From Flavobacterium sp. UBA807 (GTDB taxonomy: Bacteria; Bacteroidota; Bacteroidia; Flavobacteriales; Flavobacteriaceae), in NCBI GenBank assembly GCA_002296885.1, contig DBIH01000158.1, forward strand, positions 1-21,117: a stretch of 21,117 nucleotides of DNA, written 5' to 3'. The position numbers and the translations under genes are program-made. This document shows positions 10,023-16,474 of this stretch, in pieces (within the stretch, counting starts at the first letter, position 1; each line of letters begins with the position of its first letter). The notes beneath the pieces were generated by a model that searched no databases, was not told the DNA's origin, and worked only from the letters and a program-made list of their open reading frames with translations.

Positions 10023-10829
10023 TTAAGAAAGCATCCCTTTATAAAAGCTGGTATATGCTTCGGTAAATTTATCTTTCGAGGCGAAAGGTAAAAAAGGTTT
10101 TCCTGAAGATTCTATAAATTTTGTTAAACTTGCCGACACGTTTTCAGACGCAATGACTAAAGCATCCGAGTGATTTACAGCCGATTTGATAAGGTTTTCA
10201 TAATTAGGGGTTTCTAATTCCTGAATTGCTTCATGGGGAACACCATCAAATTTTACTTTGTTGATCATTTCAATGTCTAAATTACCATCAAAAGACTGTC
10301 CGTAAACAGAAGTTACGATCTTGGTCTCCGAAAACAGCGCTTCATCCTTGTAATAATGCTTCATGTAGATTGGCAACAAACTTGCCATCCAGCCATGAAC
10401 ATGGATAATATCGGGAACCCAGTTTAATTTCTTTACGGTTTCTACAACACCTTTTGCAAAGAAAATGGCTCTTTCATCATTGTCGGGATATAATACACCA
10501 TCTTCATCGCTGAAAGTTGCCTTTCTTTTGAAATATTCATCATTATCTATAAAATAAACCTGAATTCTTTCTTTTGGGATCGATGCTACTTTTATAATCA
10601 AAGGCATATCCAAATCATTCACTACCAAATTCATTCCCGATAATCGGATAACTTCATGCAATTGATGTCTTCTTTCATTGATATTCCCATATCTCGGCAT
10701 AAAAATCCTAATCTGTCCACCCTGATCGTTAATCATTTTGGGAACATCATACGACATTAAAGAAACCTCATTCTCAGCCAAATACGGCACAACTTCAGAT
10801 GATACATACAATATCCTCTTATCTTCCAT
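10023..10829 (-). CDS. Glycogen/starch synthase-like protein, N-terminal (GT5) domain only
   Basis: A 268-residue relative of the N-terminal Rossmann domain of bacterial glycogen synthase (GT5). The start RILYVSSEVVPYLAENEVSL parallels the GlgA start, and IIHVHGWMASLLPIYMK (141-157) parallels the GlgA 'HAHDWHA..LAP.YL' block. Full GlgA is about 470-530 residues; here the whole C-terminal GT-B domain that binds ADP-glucose is absent, and the protein ends with its own stop. The KTGGL motif near the N-terminus is replaced by AENEVSL (18-24), and the HDW aspartate is Gly146. Glycogen synthesis by this protein alone is therefore unlikely; a regulatory, scaffold or partner-dependent role is possible. 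It is often annotated simply as glycogen synthase. It heads the operon with DUF4270 and glmS, divergent from panC, with a TACTTTTG -7-like motif 38 bases upstream of the ATG. Confidence 0.8.
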   Translation of the reverse strand: MEDKRILYVSSEVVPYLAENEVSLMSYDVPKMINDQGGQIRIFMPRYGNINERRHQLHEVIRLSGMNLVVNDLDMPLIIKVASIPKERIQVYFIDNDEYFKRKATFSDEDGVLYPDNDERAIFFAKGVVETVKKLNWVPDIIHVHGWMASLLPIYMKHYYKDEALFSETKIVTSVYGQSFDGNLDIEMINKVKFDGVPHEAIQELETPNYENLIKSAVNHSDALVIASENVSASLTKFIESSGKPFLPFASKDKFTEAYTSFYKGMLS

Positions 10830-10866
10830 AATCTAATCTACTTTATTATTGGCAATAAAAAACAGG

Positions 10867-10874
10867 CAAAAGTA
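10867..10874 (-). promoter_or_regulatory. -7 motif for the GT5-DUF4270-glmS operon
   Basis: On the minus strand the bases read TACTTTTG, an exact TAnnTTTG match, 38 bases before the ATG at 10829. No TTG is seen at the expected -33 distance, so this is half of the consensus only. Confidence 0.45.
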
Positions 10875-10905
10875 CAAAAATTTATGCAGTTATTTATGAA
10901 AATGG

Positions 10906-10913
10906 TAAGTTTG
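10906..10913 (+). promoter_or_regulatory. -7 motif for panC
   Basis: TAAGTTTG is an exact TAnnTTTG match 21 bases before the panC ATG, which would give a leader of about 15 bases. No clear TTG stands at -33. Together with the minus-strand motif at 10867-10874 it makes a compact divergent promoter region of 105 bases. Confidence 0.5.
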
Positions 10914-10934
10914 CAACTCAATTATTGAAAGCCG

Positions 10935-11783
10935 ATGCTTCTTTTTAACACACAACGCGAATTAGTTTCTTATCTGGAATCTGTTTCCAACGAAAAAACG
11001 ACGATTGGTTTTGTGCCTACGATGGGCGCGCTTCACGCCGGACACCTTTCCCTGCTTGAGGAATCTATGAAGCATAACAGCATTAATGTCATCAGTATTT
11101 TTGTGAATCCAACGCAGTTTAATAATGCCGAAGATTTGGCAAAATATCCAAAAACCTTAGAGAAGGATATCGAAAAAATTAAAACAGTTTCAGATGATAT
11201 AATCGTATTTGCACCAAGTGTGGATGAAATTTATGGCGGGAATACGGTTTCACAGCATTTTGATTTTGACGGTCTGGAAAACCAGATGGAAGGCAAGTTC
11301 CGCCCGGGTCATTTTGATGGTGTCGGAACAATCGTCAAACGGCTTTTTGAAATTGTAAAACCAACCAACGCATACTTTGGAGAAAAGGATTTTCAGCAAT
11401 TACAAATCGTTAAAAAAATGGTTGAAAAAACCAAACTGCCCGTAAACATCATCGGCTGTCCAATCTTTAGGGAAACAAACGGTTTGGCAATGAGCTCACG
11501 TAACGAAAGATTAACCGAAGACGAGCGAAAAGAAGCTGCCATTATTTTTAAGACAATTTCTCAAGCTAAAAAAATATTCAAAACAAAATCAGCGGCAGCA
11601 GTCGCTTTGTTTGTAAACAAGACTTTCGAAAACAACAGCAATTTCAAATTAGAGTATTTTCAAATAGCCGATGAAGCTACATTGTTACCTTGTATCCGAA
11701 AAAGCAAAAACAAAAAATACCGAGCCTTTATCGCTGTTTTTGTCAACAAAATAAGATTGATTGACACGATTTCATTAAATTAA
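10935..11783 (+). CDS. panC: Pantothenate synthetase (pantoate-beta-alanine ligase)
   Basis: Cytosolic enzyme that joins pantoate and beta-alanine with ATP, via pantoyl-adenylate, to make pantothenate for coenzyme A. At 282 residues it has the usual length. Motifs in order: [16 protein letters not shown] (26-41) with the nucleotidyl-transferase HIGH-type HAGH at 34-37; [16 protein letters not shown] (57-72); [12 protein letters not shown] (119-130), the pantoate/ATP site; [10 protein letters not shown] (147-156); and MSSRN (186-190), the KMSKS-like loop. The start ATG at 10935 follows a TAAGTTTG -7 motif by 21 bases. panD starts 14 bases after its stop, so two steps of the pathway, beta-alanine formation and its ligation, are encoded together. 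The C-terminal part is Lys-rich but otherwise normal. Confidence 0.97.
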   Translation: MLLFNTQRELVSYLESVSNEKTTIGFVPTMGALHAGHLSLLEESMKHNSINVISIFVNPTQFNNAEDLAKYPKTLEKDIEKIKTVSDDIIVFAPSVDEIYGGNTVSQHFDFDGLENQMEGKFRPGHFDGVGTIVKRLFEIVKPTNAYFGEKDFQQLQIVKKMVEKTKLPVNIIGCPIFRETNGLAMSSRNERLTEDERKEAAIIFKTISQAKKIFKTKSAAAVALFVNKTFENNSNFKLEYFQIADEATLLPCIRKSKNKKYRAFIAVFVNKIRLIDTISLN

Positions 11784-11793
11784 ATTACTTTTG
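11761..11793 (+). promoter_or_regulatory. Possible promoter directly in front of panD
   Basis: TTG (11761-11763) and TACTTTTG (11786-11793; exact TAnnTTTG) are 22 bases apart, and the -7 element ends only 4 bases before the panD ATG. If it is used, the transcript would start at or next to the start codon, giving a leaderless or nearly leaderless panD message inside the panC-panD unit. The TTG spacing is long, so this is tentative. Confidence 0.4.
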
Positions 11794-11797
11794 CGCC

Positions 11798-12148
11798 ATG
11801 CAAATTGAAGTTGTAAAATCTAAAATTCATCGAGTAAAAGTTACTGGTGCCGATTTAAATTATATTGGCAGCATCACTATTGATGAAACGTTGATGGAAG
11901 CGGCTAATCTCATCGAAGGTGAAAAAGTTTCTATCGTTAATGTCAATAACGGTGAGCGTTTTGATACTTACGTTATCAAAGGAACAAAAGATTCAGGTGA
12001 TATAACACTCAATGGTCCGGCAGCACGAAAAGTTCACAAAGGAGACATCATCATTATCATGTCGTATGCTTTAATGGATTTTGAAGAAGCGAAAACCTTT
12101 ACACCTTGGTTGGTTTTTCCGAACGAAACAAACAATTCTCTGACTTAA
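11798..12148 (+). CDS. panD: Aspartate 1-decarboxylase proenzyme
   Basis: Pyruvoyl-dependent cytosolic enzyme that decarboxylates L-aspartate to beta-alanine for pantothenate synthesis. The 116 residues match the family. The self-cleavage site is IGSITID, with Gly24-Ser25 as the scissile pair, so Ser25 becomes the pyruvoyl group of the alpha chain. Lys9, Arg54 and Tyr58 (in [12 protein letters not shown]), all known active-site positions, are present, as is [18 protein letters not shown]. Processing should give a beta chain of 24 and an alpha chain of 92 residues. The gene lies 14 bases after panC. Its 3' end would overlap the next reading frame by 43 bases if that gene began at an upstream ATG (12106), but a TTG just after the panD stop is the better start for the neighbour. 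Confidence 0.97.
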   Translation: MQIEVVKSKIHRVKVTGADLNYIGSITIDETLMEAANLIEGEKVSIVNVNNGERFDTYVIKGTKDSGDITLNGPAARKVHKGDIIIIMSYALMDFEEAKTFTPWLVFPNETNNSLT

Positions 12149-12153
12149 TCCTC

Positions 12154-13119
12154 TTGAAAAATCAAATTGGCAAATGGCTTACGGTTTTTATTCCTCTTTT
12201 GATAGGAATCGGAATCATATACTATCAATATACGACTTTGACATCCGATGAAATTGAGAAGATAAAAATCAGTTTTAAAAAGGCAAATTACTATTATATT
12301 TTATTGTCTTTAATCATAGCCTGCGTTGGCTACTGGTCTAGAGCTTATCGCTGGAAATATGCCCTGAATCATTTGGGATATCAGACTAAATTCACCAATA
12401 ATTTACTGACGGTTTGTGTTTCGTATCTGGTTAATCTCACAGTTCCACGTTCAGGCGAAATTTCACGTGCAGCCTTATTAAAAAAATATGAAGACGTTTC
12501 GTTTGATAAGGTATTCGGAACGATAGTTGCCGAAAGAATCGTCGATTTACTGATATTCTTTCTTTTTGTTTTCATCGGATTCGTTTCTCAGTTTGATCAG
12601 ATTTATCAATTTCTGTTGAGCCAAAATGTGTCGTTGCAATCCTTAATTATAACTGCGATTGTCGGCTTGATACTGTTCTTCGTTTTTATACTAATTTGGA
12701 TTTATGCTGAATGGGAAATCCTTCTGAAACTGAAGAAAAAATTATCCGGCCTTGTTGAAGGCATAACCACAATTTATAAAATGAAGGACAAATGGAAATA
12801 TATTTTTCATTCGTTTTTCATCTGGTTGACCTACCTGGCAATGTTTTATGTAGCAATTTTTGCTTTACCTGAAACTTCAGGAATAAGCTTTGATATTGTA
12901 ATTATGGGCTTCATTTTTGGCAGCCTTGCCGTAGGTTTTTCTAACGGCGGATTAGGAGCATATCCTTTTTCAATTGCATTGATTTTTTCGCTTTACGGAA
13001 TTACCAAAGATGTTGGAACCGCCTTTGGCTGGCTGGTTTGGACATCACAAACGATTTTGGCGATCCTTCTCGGACTGATTTCCTATGTTTTGCTTCCGCT
13101 TTTAAACAGAAATAAATAA
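12154..13119 (+). CDS. LPG synthase TM-domain/flippase-like integral membrane protein
   Basis: An integral inner-membrane protein (321 residues from this start) of the lysylphosphatidylglycerol-synthase transmembrane / UPF0104 family (PF03706). The cytosolic aminoacyl-transferase domain of full MprF is absent, so it resembles flippase-like members. About eight hydrophobic helices are visible, including LTVFIPLLIGIGIIYY, YYILLSLIIACVGYW, and several from about 140 to 315. The family block VPRSGEISRAALLKKYEDVS, followed closely by AERIVDLL, is clear. I place the start at TTG 12154, five bases after the panD stop, giving a start MKNQIGKWLTV. The upstream in-frame ATG at 12106 lies inside panD and adds 16 polar residues unlike a membrane protein's start. 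The substrate is unknown; moving a lipid or lipid-linked intermediate across the membrane is a family-level inference. Confidence 0.85.
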   Translation: MKNQIGKWLTVFIPLLIGIGIIYYQYTTLTSDEIEKIKISFKKANYYYILLSLIIACVGYWSRAYRWKYALNHLGYQTKFTNNLLTVCVSYLVNLTVPRSGEISRAALLKKYEDVSFDKVFGTIVAERIVDLLIFFLFVFIGFVSQFDQIYQFLLSQNVSLQSLIITAIVGLILFFVFILIWIYAEWEILLKLKKKLSGLVEGITTIYKMKDKWKYIFHSFFIWLTYLAMFYVAIFALPETSGISFDIVIMGFIFGSLAVGFSNGGLGAYPFSIALIFSLYGITKDVGTAFGWLVWTSQTILAILLGLISYVLLPLLNRNK

Positions 13120-13124
13120 TTTTG
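13117..13124 (+). promoter_or_regulatory. Possible -7 motif before the esterase-like gene
   Basis: TAATTTTG is an exact TAnnTTTG match overlapping the stop codon of the flippase-like gene. It would start a transcript near 13131, upstream of the MKKN start at 13178 but just past the in-frame ATG at 13130. No well-spaced TTG is present. Confidence 0.3.
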
Positions 13125-13177
13125 TTATCTTGCTTGGCAATTTAACGGAACATTATTTAATTCTATTTCCAACTGTC

Positions 13178-14485
13178 ATGAAAAAAAATATCCTGTTTTT
13201 ATTTTTCATTTGCTTCAATGCTGCCTTTTCCCAAAATAAAAAAGTAACCGACACTATAACATCAAAAATACTTAATGAAGATCGTGAAATCGCAATTGGT
13301 TTGCCGGCTTCCTATGACAGGCATCCCAATCAAAAATATCCGGTCATAGTGCTCCTTGATGGTGAATTCCTTTTCGATGCTTTTCAGGGAAACCTAAGCT
13401 ATGGTAATTATTGGGACGATTTGCCCGAAGTAATCATTGTTGGTATCAGCCAAAATAAAAATAACGAACGCGAAGCCGATTGTGCAGTTGACGAAACGAA
13501 TGGACTACCAACAGAAAAAGGAGAAAGTTTTTTTGAATTCATTGGTATGGAATTGCTACCATATATTGATAAAAAATACAGGACAGCACCATTCAGGATA
13601 GTTGCGGGATTAGATACCACTGCCGGTTTTTTGAATTGTTATCTTTATAAAGATGTACCAATTTTTGATGCTTATATTTCGATGAGCCCTGAACTTCCTA
13701 CAGGTATGGAAGAGCAGCTTCCGGAAAGATTGTCCACAATCCAAAAACCAATTTTTTACTATCATTCCTCGGGTGATGGCGATGTTAAAAAAATGCGTAA
13801 CAGAATTTTAGCTTTAGATGAAGAAGCCAAAAAAATCAATAAACCAACACTCAATTATCGATTTGATGATTTCAAAGGAGCGTCCCATTATTCATTGGTT
13901 CTGAATTCAATTCCGAGTGCCTTGTATCAAATATTCTCAGTATACCAACCAATCTCAACCGTAGAATTTAATGAAAAAATTGCGCCATTGCCTTCTGGTT
14001 ATGTCGATTATCTGGAAAAGAAATATGATGTAATCGATAAGTCCTTTGCATTGAAATTACCTATCCGTTTAAACGATTTCAAAGCTATCGAAGCGGCAAT
14101 CCTTAAAAATAAAGCCTACGACGAGTTTGATAAATTGTCACAATTAGCCAGAAAAAATTATCCTAAATCGATGCTTGCGGATTACGAATTGGGTCAGATG
14201 TATGAGAAAAAAGGGGATAATGCAAGAGCGGTTAAATCTTATCTGAGTGCTTTTCAACGTGAAGAAATTGGCGATTTGACCAAAGACATGATGATTGAAA
14301 GAGCCGATGAATTAAAAAAATCGCTGCCTAAAAAAGGAAAACCTGGTAAAAACGAACCGGCTGCCGCAGAAGAAACGCCTCCTACAGATGCACCGGCTGA
14401 AACAACTCCAACAGATACTCCACCAACCGATTCAGCTCCAACGGAAACAACCCCGACAGAAACACCATTAGGAGGCAAAAAGTAA
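13178..14485 (+). CDS. Secreted esterase-fold (PF00756-like) protein, nucleophile motif altered
   Basis: A 435-residue exported protein of the putative-esterase (esterase D/Fes-like) alpha/beta-hydrolase family. I start it at ATG 13178, because MKKNILFLFFICFNAAFSQ is a clean signal peptide; an in-frame ATG at 13130 would bury it behind 16 residues. Visible family parts: YPVIVLLDGEFLF (54-66), EVIIVGI (84-90), ELLPYIDKKYR (125-135), PIFYYHSSGDGD (191-202), and GASHYSL with the candidate catalytic His237. Where relatives have AGxSxGG, this protein reads AGLDTTAG (143-150), so no nucleophile serine is in place and hydrolase activity is doubtful. Residues about 300-385 look helical and TPR-like (LADYELGQMYEKKGDNARAV in part). 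The tail (397-430) is Pro/Thr/Glu-rich low complexity. It lies 58 bases after the flippase-like gene and 5 bases before radA. Confidence 0.8.
   Translation: MKKNILFLFFICFNAAFSQNKKVTDTITSKILNEDREIAIGLPASYDRHPNQKYPVIVLLDGEFLFDAFQGNLSYGNYWDDLPEVIIVGISQNKNNEREADCAVDETNGLPTEKGESFFEFIGMELLPYIDKKYRTAPFRIVAGLDTTAGFLNCYLYKDVPIFDAYISMSPELPTGMEEQLPERLSTIQKPIFYYHSSGDGDVKKMRNRILALDEEAKKINKPTLNYRFDDFKGASHYSLVLNSIPSALYQIFSVYQPISTVEFNEKIAPLPSGYVDYLEKKYDVIDKSFALKLPIRLNDFKAIEAAILKNKAYDEFDKLSQLARKNYPKSMLADYELGQMYEKKGDNARAVKSYLSAFQREEIGDLTKDMMIERADELKKSLPKKGKPGKNEPAAAEETPPTDAPAETTPTDTPPTDSAPTETTPTETPLGGKK
14366..14467 (+). repeat. Pro/Thr-rich low-complexity coding repeat
   Basis: The last 35 or so codons of the esterase-like gene are built from imperfect copies of PTDTP / PTETT-type units (for example TPPTDAPAETTPTDTPPTDS). 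At DNA level they are variants of a CCAACAGA-type word. This is likely an unstructured linker or wall-contact tail, and a place where copy number can change by slippage. Confidence 0.55.
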
Positions 14486-14490
14486 TACCA

Positions 14491-15852
14491 ATGTCTAAAT
14501 TAAAAACGACTTTCTTTTGCCAGAATTGCGGCGCTCAGTATGCCAAATGGCAGGGGCAATGCAACTCATGTAAGCAATGGAATACTATTGCCGAAGAAAT
14601 TATTCAGAAAGAAGAAAAGACAAGTTGGCAACCTTCTTCAACCGAATCTAAAAGGATTTCCAAACCATTGAAAATAAAAGAAATCGATTCGACTAAAGAA
14701 GTGCGGATGGATTCTACAGACGGCGAATTAAATCGTGTGCTTGGTGGTGGAATTGTTCCGGGATCGTTAATACTTTTAGGAGGGGAACCCGGCATCGGAA
14801 AGAGTACGCTTTTGCTCCAGATTTCTTTAAAGTTACCTTATAAAACCTTATATGTTTCGGGGGAAGAAAGCCAGAAGCAAATCAAAATGCGAGCAGAGCG
14901 CATCAATCCGGATAGTGATAACTGTTACATTCTGACGGAAACCAAAACACAGAATATCTTTCGGCACATTGTAGAAACTGAACCCGATATTGTCATTATC
15001 GATTCGATACAAACGCTACACACCGACTATATTGATTCAACACCGGGAAGCATTTCCCAAATCAGGGAAACCACCGCTGAACTGATAAAATTTGCTAAGG
15101 AAACCAATATACCCGTGATATTGATTGGCCATATTACCAAAGATGGGAACATTGCCGGACCAAAAATCCTGGAACACATGGTTGATACCGTTCTTCAGTT
15201 TGAAGGAGACAGAAATCATGTCTACCGAATCCTTCGCTCACTCAAAAACCGTTTTGGTTCAACGGCCGAATTGGGAATTTATGAAATGCAGGGCTCGGGT
15301 TTGCGCGAAGTTTCAAATCCATCTGAGATATTGATTTCACATCGCGAAGAAGAACTTTCGGGAACGGCAATTGCATCTACTTTGGAAGGAATGCGCCCGT
15401 TGATGATAGAGATTCAGGCTTTGGTATCTACTGCAGTTTACGGAACACCGCAACGAAGTACAACGGGTTACAATGCCAAAAGGCTGAACATGATTCTGGC
15501 AGTTTTGGAAAAACGTGCCGGTTTTCGGCTCGGTACCAAAGACGTTTTCCTGAATGTAACAGGCGGAATTTCGGTTGATGACCCCGCAATAGATTTAGCA
15601 GTTGTTGCTGCAATTCTGTCTTCAAATGAAGATATTACGGTAGGAAAAGATGTTTGTTTTGCCGGCGAAGTTGGGCTTTCGGGCGAAATCCGTCCGGTAA
15701 ACCGCGTTGAGCAACGCATTCAGGAAGCAGAGAAACTTGGGTTCTCGACCATTTTTGTTTCCAAATACAATAAGATTTCGGCAAAATTTCCAGGAATAAA
15801 AGTGGTTTTGGTTTCCAAAATTGAAGAGGTGGTTGAGCAGTTGTTTGGGTGA
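14491..15852 (+). CDS. radA: DNA repair protein RadA (Sms)
   Basis: Cytosolic RecA-related ATPase that drives branch migration and processing of recombination intermediates in DNA repair. At 453 residues it is of normal length. The N-terminal C4 zinc finger is CQNCG...CNSC (Cys10, 13, 24, 27). The Walker A is GGEPGIGKST (97-106), the Walker B VIIDSIQ (168-174), and the RadA-specific KNRFG motif is at 252-256. The C-terminal Lon-protease-like domain (about 275-453) contains TTGYNAKRLNMILAVLEKR in part, LNVTGGISVDDPAIDLA and FAGEVGLSGEIRPV; the Lon catalytic Ser/Lys pair is not expected in RadA. It follows the esterase-like gene by 5 bases, so it is co-transcribed and possibly translationally coupled, although the two functions look unrelated. 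Confidence 0.97.
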   Translation: MSKLKTTFFCQNCGAQYAKWQGQCNSCKQWNTIAEEIIQKEEKTSWQPSSTESKRISKPLKIKEIDSTKEVRMDSTDGELNRVLGGGIVPGSLILLGGEPGIGKSTLLLQISLKLPYKTLYVSGEESQKQIKMRAERINPDSDNCYILTETKTQNIFRHIVETEPDIVIIDSIQTLHTDYIDSTPGSISQIRETTAELIKFAKETNIPVILIGHITKDGNIAGPKILEHMVDTVLQFEGDRNHVYRILRSLKNRFGSTAELGIYEMQGSGLREVSNPSEILISHREEELSGTAIASTLEGMRPLMIEIQALVSTAVYGTPQRSTTGYNAKRLNMILAVLEKRAGFRLGTKDVFLNVTGGISVDDPAIDLAVVAAILSSNEDITVGKDVCFAGEVGLSGEIRPVNRVEQRIQEAEKLGFSTIFVSKYNKISAKFPGIKVVLVSKIEEVVEQLFG

Positions 15853-15916
15853 TTTATCAACCCAAATGCTATAAATTTTTAGATGAATTATATAAAGGGA
15901 ATAACGCTTCTATAAC

Positions 15917-15924
15917 TAATTTTG
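15917..15924 (+). promoter_or_regulatory. Possible -7 motif for the GldH-like/GT51 operon
   Basis: TAATTTTG, an exact TAnnTTTG match, lies 61 bases before the ATG at 15985 in the 132-base gap after radA. It sits in the loop between a short inverted repeat (GCTTCT 15906-15911, AGAAGC 15932-15937). No TTG lies at -33. No convincing radA terminator is seen in this gap. Confidence 0.3.
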
Positions 15925-15984
15925 AACTTTAAGAAGCACAATAAAACTAAGAAAAAAGCGTTTGTATAAATCAATCAACTACTT

Positions 15985-16473
15985 ATGAAAAAAAGAATTC
16001 TACTTCTTTCTTTGTTTACTATTTTTATTTGCTTCACCAGTTCGTTAACGCTCGTGTCCTGCTCCAAACAAAACGAGTACAGCCAATTTGATAGTTTTGG
16101 CGAAGAAAACCGTTGGCAGAAATCTGATACCAAGACCTTTGAGTTTGATATAGCTAATGAATCCCAATCATATGATATGACCTTTAGATTCAGTCACGTT
16201 TTTGATTATCAGTTTGCTTCCGTTCCAATAAATTTCAGCATAGAAAATCCAAAAGGAGAAAAAGAAAACTTCTCTATTGATTTAGCTATAAAAGGCATTG
16301 ACGGAAAAGAATTAGCCGAATGTGCAGGTGATGTCTGTGATTTGAATTATAAAATCAAAGAAAAAGCCAAACTTATAAAAGGAAAATATAAAGTTACAGT
16401 TTCGCACAGTTTTAATGGCCCCTATCTTCCAAACGTAATCGGAATTGGATTAAAGGTTGAAAGTGTAAAATAA
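15985..16473 (+). CDS. GldH-like lipoprotein
   Basis: A 162-residue lipoprotein. The signal peptide ends in the lipobox TLVSC (Cys26) followed by SKQNEYSQF. The mature part is a small beta-rich domain. The pattern NRWQKSDTKTFEFD (41-54), YDMTFRFSHVFDYQFASVPINF (split by a turn), a middle PKGEKENFSIDLAIKGIDG, GKYKVTVSHSF (133-143) and LPNVIGIGLKVESVK (148-162) resembles the GldH gliding-motility lipoprotein family in order and spacing. GldH is needed for gliding and the type IX secretion machinery in Flavobacterium. I recall gldH genes lying next to a peptidoglycan glycosyltransferase gene, and here the next gene, one base away, encodes a GT51 enzyme. The Cys108/Cys113 pair (ECAGDVC) could form a disulfide. 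It may be a paralogue and not GldH itself, so no gene symbol is given. Confidence 0.6.
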   Translation: MKKRILLLSLFTIFICFTSSLTLVSCSKQNEYSQFDSFGEENRWQKSDTKTFEFDIANESQSYDMTFRFSHVFDYQFASVPINFSIENPKGEKENFSIDLAIKGIDGKELAECAGDVCDLNYKIKEKAKLIKGKYKVTVSHSFNGPYLPNVIGIGLKVESVK

Positions 16474-16474
16474 A

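Noticed and set aside
13130..13177. ATG at 13130 as start of the esterase-like gene
   Set aside because: It would put 16 residues ahead of a clean signal peptide, and the -7-like motif at 13117-13124 would start the transcript at about this point.
14254..14478. Minus-strand frame with a Val/Gly/Ser repeat
   Set aside because: It is the mirror of the Pro/Thr-rich repeat of the esterase-like gene, not a separate repeat protein.
15906..15937. Inverted repeat GCTTCT/AGAAGC as a radA terminator
   Set aside because: The arms are only 6 bp with a 20-base loop and no T-run follows.
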